From GCA-002282575 sp964606405 (GTDB lineage Bacteria; Pseudomonadota; Gammaproteobacteria; Thiomicrospirales; Thiomicrospiraceae), in contig CAZSGH010000005.1 of NCBI GenBank assembly GCA_964606405.1, forward strand, positions 13,511-77,510: DNA of 64,000 nt. The letters are read 5' to 3'. Position 1 is the first letter of the stretch; each line of letters begins with the position of its first letter. Under the pieces are notes generated by a model that did no database searches, was not told where the DNA came from, and saw only the letters and a program-made list of their open reading frames with translations. The position numbers and the translations under genes are program-made. Below, piece after piece: positions 53,950 to 63,978 of the stretch.

Positions 53950-56795
53950 CAATTAATACTAATAGAACCAGTTGAGTTGATAATCGGTGGATTAAATATA
54001 CTCGCTTCAGTTGAACTTGTACCGATACTGCTCGATGTGAGATCAGCGCTTGACGTTGCGTATGTGTTCGTTGAACTAGAGCCTGACATTGTTGAGTATG
54101 TATTCGGTGAGCTAGAACTTGATGCCGTTGCAGATGTATTTGTTGCATAAGATCCAGCATTTAAACTATCAAAAGTACCGTCCGCATAGGTGACTTTTGT
54201 CCAAGAGCCCTGATCGCTAATTGTGCCAATTTCAGTGCCTCTAGCATTTTTGATTGTGCCGTTGATGCCAGTACCAGAAGCAGATTTGAATACGGTCATA
54301 GACGTGCCGTCTAAACTACTAATGGTTACACGATCAATCGCGTTAGCGCCATTCGCGACAGTGTTTGCAGCACTAATGGTAATGCCACGGTTTGCTGACT
54401 CTTGTTTCAAACTTACTGCAGCAGTACCAATATCAGGGAAGCCAGATCGGTTAACGGTAATGGTTGCTTTGGTATTAGGGAAACCAGCTAAGTTGGCATC
54501 TAAATTAACCGATAATGAACCTTGCGCGAAGTTATTGGCGGTTTCAAAGTCGGGGAAAGTTGCGACTCCGTTGGCATTGCTGTAACCATAATTATAATAA
54601 CCGTTTTGAACCATGACACTGCTTGCGCCTGCTGTGCCTGCTGTGCCTGCTGTCAGCATCGAACCAAAGCCTAATACATCACCAGTAGTACAAACATTTC
54701 CGTAGTTTAAGTAAGTTTGACCTGTTATGGGGGTGCTGTAGTAAAAACAGGTTTGGTTATTATAACTGCTGTAGTAATATGGATTGTTGCTATAGTTAAC
54801 AGAGTAAACTGTGCCATTGCTAGGCATACCAGCCTGTTGTGCCAAAGATGTTAAATTTGCAACATGGGCAGGGTTGCCATTCGCATAAACATATTTAGTC
54901 GGCTGATACTGACTAAATGCTACCAAATCAAACGCTGCGGCATTGGTTAAGTTTAGAGTTGCACTAGCTTTGAAGTTATTGCTGCCGTTAGCAAAAGTAC
55001 CATCTAAGGCAACCTTGCTAATGTTCAAGTCCATTGGTTGGGCAGTGGTTGCTGTTGGGTGAACCATTTGAATATCGGCATTACCTGTAAAGCTACCACC
55101 AGAAACACTGTCTGCTAGGTTAATACCGCCTTTTAAACTAGCAACGGATAAAGTTGGTACAGTGCCTTCGGCAACCGCATTACCACCCGTGTAAGAAGAC
55201 GCAAAAGTGGTTGCGGCCGTTAGGTTGTTAAAAGTCATGGTTGCGCGCGTGTCGCTAATGGTGCCATTAACAATAATGCTGGCGCCATTTAAGGTTTTAC
55301 TATTAGCCGTTAAATCGGCAATGGTAAAGTTGGGGATTGTAAATGTTAGGTTGGTTGCAGGTACAACATCACTACCATTTGTTGGCAATGCTTTAGTCAC
55401 AACAACTTGTAAGCCATTTGTTGTGTCTGCAACGCTGACTTTGACTGTGGTAATTGTATAATTTGTCGTGCTGCCATAATTTGTCGTATTACAAGTGGCT
55501 GGCACCACTGTTGTGTTATTGACTGTTTGACTATTTAACGTGCTGCTTGGATTAGAGTAACAAAATAATGCTTCTGTTGTATTAATTGTTACCGCTCGAT
55601 CCGTCACTGCTGTTGTAATGCTACTTCCCAGTTGTGCCCCAACATCTTGAATGATTTCTGCTAAATACAACCCTATTAAACTACTACGATCATTCCAAAC
55701 TTTATTAACCGTTTCCATTTGCGTGCTGAAGTTTTGAGCTGGTGTTTGCATGCTGGTAAGGCTTGTGCCTAATGCGCGTGCTTGTGCAACAATTGCCTTT
55801 GCTTTGCCCATGTCGTCTAGCAATGCTGTTTCGACCACTGGTGGTTTGTACTCACCTGTTGAGCTTTGCTTGATTGCAGCATCTTTTTCAGCGACTTCGT
55901 TTTCTACTTCGGTCTTAACTTGTGCGCTGATTGTGCCGCTAATGACATTATTTGCTAACACCGCTGTTTTGGTGTCAATAATTGACTGCATGACAGGTTT
56001 ATCATTACCGTTAGCATCTTTGAAGCTATCGTTATTATCGAACTTGCCATCTTTAAAGCTATCACGCAATTTGGTGAGAGCTTCTGTGAAATCACCAGCG
56101 GATTTTGTCGTTGTGCTCGTAGATGGTTTGTAGGTATAAAGCATCTCAGCAACTGTCGCTAGTGCTGCTGCGAGACGCTGTTGATTTGTATCTGCTGTTG
56201 TGTTGTCTTGTGTTGCATCAAGTGGTTTAGTTGTTAAAATGTCAGGCACCCCAAAACTGGTCGAAATTTCTAAGCTGCGTTCTTTAATGCTTGTTTCGTT
56301 AATGGTGGCAGGGTTTTGTTCTAGGTTCGCTGCTGCCATATCCGTTAACGGAGTAATGTAAGCTTTGACAGTGCTGTTTGTGACTGGTGGCACAATCGCC
56401 TTCATTGTAAATGTATTAGGAAGTGTTGCTTCGTTACCGAATGTTGCCGTTGTGCCGTCGGCATTGGTACAGCCGCTAGGCGCGTCACAAACCATTTTGG
56501 TGCTAGTGGTTGGGGTGACAGTTACGCGCACAGGACCGTTGGTATAACCAGTCATATTAATGCTGTAGGTGCCATCATCGGCTGTTGTTGCTGTACCGCG
56601 TGCAGTCCATGTAACACCAACTAACTCTTCGGCAGTAACGAGGGCACTTTTTAAAATACCTTTGTTGGCAACCCCATCAAGGGCGGTCGTGCTAGATGAG
56701 ATTGATGGTGACGAACCACCGCCACCACAACCCGCCAATAGAAGAGAAGAAAGAATCGCAGCCGATAGAAGACGCAACTTGGGCGTTGTTTGCAT
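53949..56795 (-). CDS. Large surface lipoprotein, Thr/Ser-rich
   Basis: 948 residues from ATG 56795 (GGAG eight bases upstream). Signal with lipobox LLAGC (about 18-22), then a GGGGSS linker. A carboxypeptidase-regulatory-like domain follows (GTATTADDGTYSINMTGY). The middle contains helical and long beta-rich Thr/Asn segments; the C-terminal 60 residues are Ser/Thr low complexity. A 9-bp tandem repeat (54628-54653) gives Gly-Thr-Ala repeats and could vary by slippage without frameshift. Coupled to the barrel gene. Function unknown; likely exposed at the cell surface. The longer frame to 56891 starts upstream of the ribosome-binding site and is not used. Confidence 0.75.
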   Translation of the reverse strand: MQTTPKLRLLSAAILSSLLLAGCGGGGSSPSISSSTTALDGVANKGILKSALVTAEELVGVTWTARGTATTADDGTYSINMTGYTNGPVRVTVTPTTSTKMVCDAPSGCTNADGTTATFGNEATLPNTFTMKAIVPPVTNSTVKAYITPLTDMAAANLEQNPATINETSIKERSLEISTSFGVPDILTTKPLDATQDNTTADTNQQRLAAALATVAEMLYTYKPSTSTTTKSAGDFTEALTKLRDSFKDGKFDNNDSFKDANGNDKPVMQSIIDTKTAVLANNVISGTISAQVKTEVENEVAEKDAAIKQSSTGEYKPPVVETALLDDMGKAKAIVAQARALGTSLTSMQTPAQNFSTQMETVNKVWNDRSSLIGLYLAEIIQDVGAQLGSSITTAVTDRAVTINTTEALFCYSNPSSTLNSQTVNNTTVVPATCNTTNYGSTTNYTITTVKVSVADTTNGLQVVVTKALPTNGSDVVPATNLTFTIPNFTIADLTANSKTLNGASIIVNGTISDTRATMTFNNLTAATTFASSYTGGNAVAEGTVPTLSVASLKGGINLADSVSGGSFTGNADIQMVHPTATTAQPMDLNISKVALDGTFANGSNNFKASATLNLTNAAAFDLVAFSQYQPTKYVYANGNPAHVANLTSLAQQAGMPSNGTVYSVNYSNNPYYYSSYNNQTCFYYSTPITGQTYLNYGNVCTTGDVLGFGSMLTAGTAGTAGASSVMVQNGYYNYGYSNANGVATFPDFETANNFAQGSLSVNLDANLAGFPNTKATITVNRSGFPDIGTAAVSLKQESANRGITISAANTVANGANAIDRVTISSLDGTSMTVFKSASGTGINGTIKNARGTEIGTISDQGSWTKVTYADGTFDSLNAGSYATNTSATASSSSSPNTYSTMSGSSSTNTYATSSADLTSSSIGTSSTEASIFNPPIINSTGSISIN

Positions 56796-56980
56796 AAAAA
56801 TACTCCAATAAAGGTTTGTGGAAAATTCAGTGGCTACTTTGTCGCCCTGATTTGTGCCACAAAGACTATATTTCATAATGTGTTTTGTCAATAGTTGTTT
56901 TGTGTTTATCAGGATGATATTAGATCGTTATTAATTTGTTATACTTGACGATTTAGATAAAACAATAAAACGGAAACAGA

Positions 56981-58384
56981 ATGCGCGCTACAGCACCACA
57001 ACCGATCGATGACTTGGCGATGTTGCCAGACGAAAAACGAGCTGCTACCTTAATGGCCGCTTTGTACGCCAGCCGAATGTTGGGCATGTTCATGATCCTG
57101 CCGACTTTCGCACTCTTTGCACAAGGCGAGTTTACCAATGCGACAGCTTTAATGATTGGCTTAACCATCGGTATTTATGGCCTAACGCAAGCCATGCTAC
57201 AGCTGCCGTTTGGTATGTGGTCGGATAAAATTGGGCGTAAGCCAGTCATTGCATTAGGCTTGGTGCTATTTGCCATTGGTTCGGTGGTGTGTGCGCTTGC
57301 GCCTAGTTTAGAGTGGATGTTAGTGGGTAGGGCGTTGCAAGGTGCTGGCGCCATTTCTGCGGTATTGATGGCGCTACTGGCCGACTTAACACGCGAAACC
57401 GTGCGCTTGCGTGCCATGTCATTAGTGGGTATGACCATTGGCTTATCGTTTACGGTGTCCTTGGTAGCAGGACCCGCACTAGATTCGGTGATTGGGGTGC
57501 GCGGTATTTTTTGGCTAACCGCGCTGATGGCGGTTGTTGGGTTGATTGTGCTTTATACGCTCGTGCCTAACCCCCCGCCCAAGTATTTTAGCCGCGATGT
57601 GCAGGCCGATACGTCATCTTTGGGTATTGTGTTGCGTGATAAAGCATTATTGCGCTTGAATTTTGGCATCTTTAGTTTGCACTTGCTGCTCACCGCTTTG
57701 TTTATTGCGGTGCCTTTGGCGTTAGTTCAGTCAGCAGGATTGGACAAGATGGATCACTGGATGGTGTATTTGCCCGTGATGCTCGTATCTTTTGCGCTGA
57801 TGGTTCCCTTTATTATTATTGGTGAAAAACGCGCTAAGTTGCGTCCTGTCTTTTTAATCTCGATTGCACTCATTGGATTGTCTGAAGCGATACTATGGGA
57901 TGGACACGATGCCTTGTGGTTAGTGACGCTAGGGTTGTTGGTTTTCTTTACGGGATTTAATGTGATGGAAGCCAGCTTGCCATCCCTCATTGCTAAGTTC
58001 TCACCCGCCCATCTTAAAGGGACGGCGAGTGGTGTTTATGCCACCAGTCAGTTTTTGGGTAGCTTTGTTGGTGGTGTACTGGGTGGTGCCTTGTTAGGCT
58101 GGGGTGGTTTTGATGCCATTTTCTCTGCGGCGGTACTCTTAACGTTGGTGTGGTTCGCTGTTGCTTGGGGGATGGATAATCCCGATCGTTTGTCGAGTTT
58201 TGTTTTGCCGCTTACCACCGCGCATGCACAAGATGCAGTGGCAACAACGCAGGCGCTAATGGAAATTGATGGTGTGCGTGAGGCGTGGGTAGATGAAGTT
58301 GGATTGCGTGCTTATATGAAAATTGACCGTAGTTTGGTTGATGAGGCAGCATTGATTCATTGGGCAGCATCAAAAAATGACTAA
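56981..58384 (+). CDS. YajR-like MFS transporter with C-terminal YAM domain
   Basis: 467 residues. Twelve TM helices of the major facilitator superfamily with motif A (GMWSDKIGRKPVIALGLVL). The last 60 residues (TTQALMEIDGVREAWVDEVG and following) form a small ferredoxin-like cytoplasmic domain, as in E. coli YajR (454 residues). Substrate is unknown. Directly upstream of ssb with 94 bp between; the uvrA-MFS-ssb neighbourhood is common in gammaproteobacteria. Confidence 0.88.
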   Translation: MRATAPQPIDDLAMLPDEKRAATLMAALYASRMLGMFMILPTFALFAQGEFTNATALMIGLTIGIYGLTQAMLQLPFGMWSDKIGRKPVIALGLVLFAIGSVVCALAPSLEWMLVGRALQGAGAISAVLMALLADLTRETVRLRAMSLVGMTIGLSFTVSLVAGPALDSVIGVRGIFWLTALMAVVGLIVLYTLVPNPPPKYFSRDVQADTSSLGIVLRDKALLRLNFGIFSLHLLLTALFIAVPLALVQSAGLDKMDHWMVYLPVMLVSFALMVPFIIIGEKRAKLRPVFLISIALIGLSEAILWDGHDALWLVTLGLLVFFTGFNVMEASLPSLIAKFSPAHLKGTASGVYATSQFLGSFVGGVLGGALLGWGGFDAIFSAAVLLTLVWFAVAWGMDNPDRLSSFVLPLTTAHAQDAVATTQALMEIDGVREAWVDEVGLRAYMKIDRSLVDEAALIHWAASKND

Positions 58385-58478
58385 AGTGGTGTGACTTTTG
58401 TTATGATTACGAAAATATGCTTGTTAGCATGTTTTTTATTTTTTTGTAGTACGTAAAGTTATGTTTTAGGAGTGTGTT

Positions 58479-58997
58479 ATGCGCGGTGTGAATAAAGTTA
58501 TTTTAGTTGGAACCTTAGGGCGTGATCCAGAAGTGCGTTATACGCCAAATGGTAACGCGATTGCTAACTTAAATGTGGCAACATCGGAACAATGGACAGA
58601 TAAGCAAAGTGGCGATCGTCAAGAAAAAACAGAATGGCATCGCGTGGTGATTTTTGGTAAGTTAGCAGAAATTGCAGGACAATATCTCAAGAAAGGTTCT
58701 CAGGTTTACCTAGAAGGTAAGTTGCAGACACGTAAGTGGCAAGATCAAACGGGTCAAGATCGCTATAGCACCGAAATCGTTCTCGATGTGAATGGTCAGA
58801 TGCAAATGCTTGGCGGTCGTAATGATGGTCGTTCTAGCTCGTCAGGCATGGATGATGGCTATGGTGGTAGCGATAGTTATGGTGGTAATGCGGGCGGTTA
58901 CGGTGGTCGTGCTGCTGCGCCAGCACCGCAACAACGTCCAGCGCCTTCTGCGCCAGCGGCGTTTGGTCCTGATCTGGATGATGATATTCCTTTTTAA
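58479..58997 (+). CDS. ssb: Single-stranded DNA-binding protein
   Basis: 172 residues. OB-fold: MRGVNKVILVGTLGRDPEVR, NLNVATSEQW, KTEWHRVVIFGKLAEIAGQY, GSQVYLEGKLQTRKWQD. A Gly/Ser-rich linker is followed by the acidic tip DLDDDIPF that recruits repair and replication proteins. AGGAG precedes the start. It ends at a terminator that also marks the edge of the AT-rich accessory region. Confidence 0.97.
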   Translation: MRGVNKVILVGTLGRDPEVRYTPNGNAIANLNVATSEQWTDKQSGDRQEKTEWHRVVIFGKLAEIAGQYLKKGSQVYLEGKLQTRKWQDQTGQDRYSTEIVLDVNGQMQMLGGRNDGRSSSSGMDDGYGGSDSYGGNAGGYGGRAAAPAPQQRPAPSAPAAFGPDLDDDIPF

Positions 58998-59035
58998 AAT
59001 GTACTTGCTGCTATTATGTAAATTATTTTGTCTAG

Positions 59036-59062
59036 AGGTCTGTTTTAACAGGCCTTTTTTTT
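59036..59062 (+). terminator. ssb terminator
   Basis: AGGTCTGT-TTTA-ACAGGCCTTTTTTTT, about 40 bases after the ssb stop. Confidence 0.88.
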
Positions 59063-59147
59063 ACTCTTGACAAAATTAATGTAAAATATTTATTGCGAGA
59101 ATTAACAGTAAGTAATGCATTGCTATTTGACAGGTATTTAAAATGTT

Positions 59148-59534
59148 TTGCATGAGAATGTCGTAAATTTGTCTATACAAACCTTTATTAAATTTGATGT
59201 TGAATGTAGTCACTTCAGTGAGGCATCTGAAGCTTTTGTTGGTAAAAAGCCTACTCGTCAGTCACTTAATAACAATCAGGCGATTAGAGATGCTTTTACG
59301 GCTCGAAAGTCGGGTATTCGTCAGTTAGGTATTCACAAGCCTAAGCCAAGTAATCTTAATGTTGCAGCAGATCGTATTTTTCACCTTCAAGCCGAAAATG
59401 ATATGTTGAAAAAAAAGAACGCAGCATTGTTGGAACAGTTTGTGAAGTGGCAGTACAATGCCTATAAACACGGCATGACTGAAGCCAAGCTTAATGAACC
59501 CATGCCGATGATTGATAGAGAAAGAACAGAATAG
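59148..59534 (+). CDS. Small coiled-coil protein, recombinase-module-like
   Basis: 128 residues from TTG 59148, the first possible start after an in-frame stop; no strong ribosome-binding site. The N-terminal half is polar with no family I recognise. The second half has NVAADRIFHLQAENDMLKKK, a short coiled coil, then LLEQFVKWQYNAYKHGMTEA and a PMPMIDRER end. This layout resembles the third small protein encoded beside tyrosine-recombinase trios of integrative elements, from memory of the family. No integrase is present here, so it may be a remnant. It opens the AT-rich accessory segment. Function not assigned. Confidence 0.55.
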   Translation: MHENVVNLSIQTFIKFDVECSHFSEASEAFVGKKPTRQSLNNNQAIRDAFTARKSGIRQLGIHKPKPSNLNVAADRIFHLQAENDMLKKKNAALLEQFVKWQYNAYKHGMTEAKLNEPMPMIDRERTE

Positions 59535-59605
59535 AAAATTAGAAAAACCATGAGAGGTGCACTTATTTTATGAATTTTCGAATTTTGTTTTAAAGGTCTA
59601 TTTGA

Positions 59606-62600
59606 ATGTCTGTTTTTAATTGGAATCAAATTCGTACGTTAGCTGGTTCTCAGCAGGAAGGTTTTGAAGAGTTCGTATGTCAACTTGCAAGAGTTGAGCC
59701 TGTTGAGGAAGGCAAAAACTTTATACGAAAAGGTAAACCTGATGGTGGTGTTGAATGCTTTTGGATATTAAAGGACGATACAGAGTGGGCGTGGCAGGCA
59801 AAGTATTTCACTAGTTCTCTGGAGGAAACACAGTGGAGTCAGATTGATAAGTCGGTTAAAACGGCTCTAAAAAAGCATCCAAATCTTACCCGTTATTTTA
59901 TTGCTATTCCCTATGACCCTCCTGATGCCCGGATTCAAGGGCAAAAATCGTCATTGCAAAAGTGGGATGAAAGGGTCAGGTCTTGGTCTGATCAAGCATC
60001 GAAGAAAGGAATGAACGTTGACTTCATCGCATGGTGGAGTTCTGACATGATTAGCAGAATACAAAAGCCTTCAAATGAAGGGTTAGCGTATTTTTGGTTT
60101 AATCAGGAAGAGTTTACTAATGAATGGTTTCAGCAAAATAATGATCGTGCAATACAAGATTTAGGGCGTAGATATATTCCCAACATATATGAAGACCTTA
60201 ATTTCGAATTGCCTATTCTGCAAGAATTCGATGGCCTTTCTAGGAATAAAAATTTTGAAGACCTGTTTTTCTCCAAATTTGATGAATTGTTACTTTGTGG
60301 ATTTAAAGCGTTACCTCAAGAGCCAGAACTTTATGAAGTTTCGAAAGAATTTAATCAACGTTTAGAGCATTTAAAGCAGATACTTTTATCCATTGATTTT
60401 TCAGGCATAAATCAACTTCCAAGTGATGATATAAAAAGCGTTCTTGAAAGCCTATCTCACGACGCAAGAAAGATTGAAGACTTTTACTATTCACACAAGC
60501 CAGAATCACGTAAGCCACACGAATCATCTCCATATTCTTATCAAAAGCACCAAGTTCAAAAGTTTGAGGAGAGTTTAGTTGAAGCCGATTCGTTTTTTAA
60601 TTCCGTAGGCGTAGATTTATTAAATAGCCCTTTTTTACTGTTAGTTGGTGAGGCTGGAAGTGGTAAGTCTTTTTTGTTTTCGGATATTGTCACCCGAAGA
60701 TTAAACGACCATAAATTTAGTCTATTTTTATTAGGTCAACACTTTGTTACAGCAGAAGACCCATGGACTCAGATAAAGAAAAAACTAGATTTAACTTGCA
60801 GCTTTAAATCATTTTTAGGTGCATTGAACTCAAAGGCTCAGGTTGAAGGGCATCGGCTGGTTATTTTTATTGACGCTCTCAATGAAGGGGAAGGTAAAAA
60901 ATTTTGGAGACAAAACTTAAAAAGTTTTATTGACCAAATTCAACAATATCCTTGGCTTGGTGTTGCGTTGTCTTTACGCACTTCCTATGAAGAGATTATT
61001 TGGCCAGAAGATTATGATCAGTTTATAAGGTTAAGCCACCGCGGTTTTGATGGACATGAATATGATGCTGTAAAACTATTTTTTACAAATTTTGGCATTG
61101 ACCAACCTTCTGTTCCTGTATTGAACCCAGAATTCTCAAATCCGTTATTTCTGTTGCTTTTCTGTGAAGGATTAAAAAAAGCGGGATTAACAAAAATTCC
61201 TGAAGGGATGCATGGGATCACAGAGGTTTTTGAGTTATTTATCAAAAGTATAAATCAAACGCTGTCTCTCCCAGAAAACTTAGATTTTGATCCGTCATTA
61301 GATTTTGTAAATGAAGTAATTAGTAGATTTTTTGAAGCTTGCCACCAAAGAGGCGTTCAGTATTTACCATACTCAGGAGCCCATCGTATGCTTGTGGGTG
61401 TTTGCACTGATTATGGAATTAAATCAACACGTTTAGACTTTCTTGTCTCTGAAGGAATTTTTACAAAAAATATTTTTTGGAATTCAGAAAAGAATTGCTA
61501 CGAAGAAGGTCTATATTTTGCATATGAACGTTTTGCAGATCATAAGTATGCTAATTACCTTCTTCGACAAAATGCAACGCCACTACAAGCATTTGAAAAA
61601 ACAGGAAATATTTACCATCTGTTGTCTTCTCATTCTTCTCTATATGAGAATCGTGGCTTGGTCGAAGCCTTATCTATTCAATTGCCTGAAGTTGCTAGAA
61701 AAGAGTTATTTGAAGTCGTTCATCCTGACGTTAAATTTTCTTTTGTAATAGCAGAGGCTTTTGTGGAAAGTCTCCAATGGAGACGCCTAGATACGATGGA
61801 TCTAAAATTGATTGATTACGTTAACAGCGTCATCATCAAAAATGATTCTATCCACTTCAAATTTGGCGAAGTTCTTATGTCAGTCACTTCAATACCAAAC
61901 CACTTTTTTAATGCTAGATTTCTGCATAAAACATTAATCAAGATGAAAATGGCTGATAGGGATGCTTGGTGGACAGTTTGGCTTAAAGAGCTATTTTACG
62001 ATGGTCATGGTGTTGAACGGCTTGTTGAGTGGGCTTGGTCAAATAATCCTAAAAGTCATATTCAAAAAGAATCGAAATTACTAACAGCTACAACACTTTC
62101 ATGGTTTTTGACATCTCCAATTAGATCATTGAGAGATAAAGCAACTAAGGCTTTAGTTAATTTATTAAAAAATGATTTAGAGCTCCTGATAGACTTATTA
62201 AAGCGTTTCCAAACGGTTGATGATCCCTATGTATATGAGCGCCTTTTATCTGTTTCATATGGTTGCGTACTACGATCAAATGATTATGAAAATATGGCGA
62301 AAATTGCCCACTACGTTTATCAAACCTTCTTTGATGTAGATGATGAGGTTTACCCACATATCTTGCTAAGAGACTATGCAAGAGGAGTTATTGAATATTC
62401 GCAATTCGTTGGAGCTACTGCATTTAGTGATGAGCAAATTGCTAAAGCTAGGCCTCCATATAAAAGTGATTTTTCATCAACATCATTAACAAATCAAGAA
62501 CTAGATGATAGATACGCATTGCCACATAGTTCTGAGGCATGGGGCCAAAATAAAATTTTAAGCTCAATGACGACAGAATATGGAAGAGGCACATGTGGAT

Positions 62601-63829
62601 ATGGTGATTTTGGACGCTATACGTTTCAGTCATCATTAAGTAGCTGGGATGTAAATCCTGATGAAATGAGTAATATCGCAGTTGAATGGATATTTGAAAA
62701 GTATGGTTATAATGTCAAAAAACATGGACATTATGACAACAAAGTTTCCTCTGGTGGAAGAAATGGGTCAAACAGGGGAGAAAGAATTGGAAAAAAATAT
62801 CAGTGGATTGCTTTACATGAAATTTTAGCTAGGGTTTCCGATAACTGTCCTATGTATTCTGATAGAGGTTACCACAAAGAGATATTAGAACCTTATCAAG
62901 GTCCTTGGCAGCCTGGTGTCAGAGATATTGATCCATCAATGTATTTGAAGGAAGTCCGTTCAAATCGAAATTATGATGACTTTTGGTGGGAACCCAAAAT
63001 TGAGTTTGATTGGAGTCAAGACACTAAATCTTGGGTTTTAAGTGAAGCGGATTCAATGAATCTAAACCCATTTTTTGAATTTTGCGATCCAGATGACCAG
63101 TCATGGTTGGTTTTGGAAAGCTATCCGGAATTCTCTGAACCTAAGGAGTTAGGAAAAGATAAATGGCAAGATGGTCATAAGAGGGTGTGGTTTCAAGTTA
63201 AGTCTTATTTAGTGCATGAGAGTGATTATGATGAGGTTCTTGCTTGGTTAAAAGAAAAGAATTTCATGGGACGATGGATGCCGGAATCTCGAGAGCAATA
63301 CAATATTTTTGATGGTGAATATTATTGGTCCCCTGCTTTTGACTACTTTAAAGACGAGTATTACGGTGGAAGTGATTGTTGTAAACTGAAAGAGAGGTTT
63401 GATAGCAAAGAATCGTTTTCAGCTTACCTAACAACCTCAAAATATTTCCATGAAAAAAACCAAGATCATTCTTTTGAGAAATCTTCTTTCTCAATCCTGA
63501 AACCTTCGGAGACTGTTTTTATAGGGATGAAATTGGTTCAAACCGAAAGTTTAGGAAGTTTCTTTGACGAAACCAGTGAGGTCGTAAGCTTTTGCCCATC
63601 TGTTGAATTTGATGTAGAGGAATCCTTATTAGTAAGAAAAGATCGCTTTCTTAACTTTCTTTCTAAAAATAATTTAAAAATTATCTGGACTGTATTAGGT
63701 GAAAAGCAATTTATAGGCGGAGATCGGGATGACTTTGTTGGTTTAACAGAAATAAGTGGGATTTACTATTTGAGTGAAGTTGATGAAGTTGAAGGTGGCT
63801 ACCAAACTAATGTAATTAGTCGCTCCTGA
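59606..63829 (+). CDS. Mrr-like nuclease-STAND NTPase, Avs-type anti-phage protein
   Basis: 1407 residues. N-terminal PD-(D/E)xK nuclease: FEEFVCQLARVEP, then D46, E50 (PDGGVE) and Q64-K66 (WQAK). A linker with DLGRRYIPNIYEDLNFELPI follows. STAND NTPase: Walker A GEAGSGKS (348-355) and Walker B FIDALNEG (Asp about 423). Residues about 600-1000 look helical and repeat-like; about 1010-1407 form a distinct Trp/Tyr-rich region (KYQWIALHEILARVSDN, FMGRWMPESREQYN) that I cannot name and that may be the sensor. This domain order is that of Avs (AVAST) proteins, which cut DNA on sensing a phage protein. The gene is visibly more AT-rich than its neighbours, pointing to transfer. AAAGG precedes the start. 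Confidence 0.85.
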   Translation: MSVFNWNQIRTLAGSQQEGFEEFVCQLARVEPVEEGKNFIRKGKPDGGVECFWILKDDTEWAWQAKYFTSSLEETQWSQIDKSVKTALKKHPNLTRYFIAIPYDPPDARIQGQKSSLQKWDERVRSWSDQASKKGMNVDFIAWWSSDMISRIQKPSNEGLAYFWFNQEEFTNEWFQQNNDRAIQDLGRRYIPNIYEDLNFELPILQEFDGLSRNKNFEDLFFSKFDELLLCGFKALPQEPELYEVSKEFNQRLEHLKQILLSIDFSGINQLPSDDIKSVLESLSHDARKIEDFYYSHKPESRKPHESSPYSYQKHQVQKFEESLVEADSFFNSVGVDLLNSPFLLLVGEAGSGKSFLFSDIVTRRLNDHKFSLFLLGQHFVTAEDPWTQIKKKLDLTCSFKSFLGALNSKAQVEGHRLVIFIDALNEGEGKKFWRQNLKSFIDQIQQYPWLGVALSLRTSYEEIIWPEDYDQFIRLSHRGFDGHEYDAVKLFFTNFGIDQPSVPVLNPEFSNPLFLLLFCEGLKKAGLTKIPEGMHGITEVFELFIKSINQTLSLPENLDFDPSLDFVNEVISRFFEACHQRGVQYLPYSGAHRMLVGVCTDYGIKSTRLDFLVSEGIFTKNIFWNSEKNCYEEGLYFAYERFADHKYANYLLRQNATPLQAFEKTGNIYHLLSSHSSLYENRGLVEALSIQLPEVARKELFEVVHPDVKFSFVIAEAFVESLQWRRLDTMDLKLIDYVNSVIIKNDSIHFKFGEVLMSVTSIPNHFFNARFLHKTLIKMKMADRDAWWTVWLKELFYDGHGVERLVEWAWSNNPKSHIQKESKLLTATTLSWFLTSPIRSLRDKATKALVNLLKNDLELLIDLLKRFQTVDDPYVYERLLSVSYGCVLRSNDYENMAKIAHYVYQTFFDVDDEVYPHILLRDYARGVIEYSQFVGATAFSDEQIAKARPPYKSDFSSTSLTNQELDDRYALPHSSEAWGQNKILSSMTTEYGRGTCGYGDFGRYTFQSSLSSWDVNPDEMSNIAVEWIFEKYGYNVKKHGHYDNKVSSGGRNGSNRGERIGKKYQWIALHEILARVSDNCPMYSDRGYHKEILEPYQGPWQPGVRDIDPSMYLKEVRSNRNYDDFWWEPKIEFDWSQDTKSWVLSEADSMNLNPFFEFCDPDDQSWLVLESYPEFSEPKELGKDKWQDGHKRVWFQVKSYLVHESDYDEVLAWLKEKNFMGRWMPESREQYNIFDGEYYWSPAFDYFKDEYYGGSDCCKLKERFDSKESFSAYLTTSKYFHEKNQDHSFEKSSFSILKPSETVFIGMKLVQTESLGSFFDETSEVVSFCPSVEFDVEESLLVRKDRFLNFLSKNNLKIIWTVLGEKQFIGGDRDDFVGLTEISGIYYLSEVDEVEGGYQTNVISRS

Positions 63830-63943
63830 ACAACACCACTTTTCACGTCCTCAATTTTCATAACTTTCAACTGTAACCATCCCTTAAATTGGTTCCATTT
63901 ATTTTTGGAGTTTTTCCAGCATAATTTACCCATGCAGGAGAAA

Positions 63944-63978
63944 CAAAAAAAGCCCCAATTAATCATTGGGGCTTTTTT
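63944..63978. terminator. Strong bidirectional terminator
   Basis: AAAAAAGCCCCAAT-TAATC-ATTGGGGCTTTTTT, about 115 bases after the nuclease-STAND gene. Confidence 0.95.

Noticed and set aside
59571..59594. Seven-codon frame (MNFRILF) before the nuclease-STAND gene
   Set aside because: Too short and AT-rich to tell from chance; no attenuator structure beside it.
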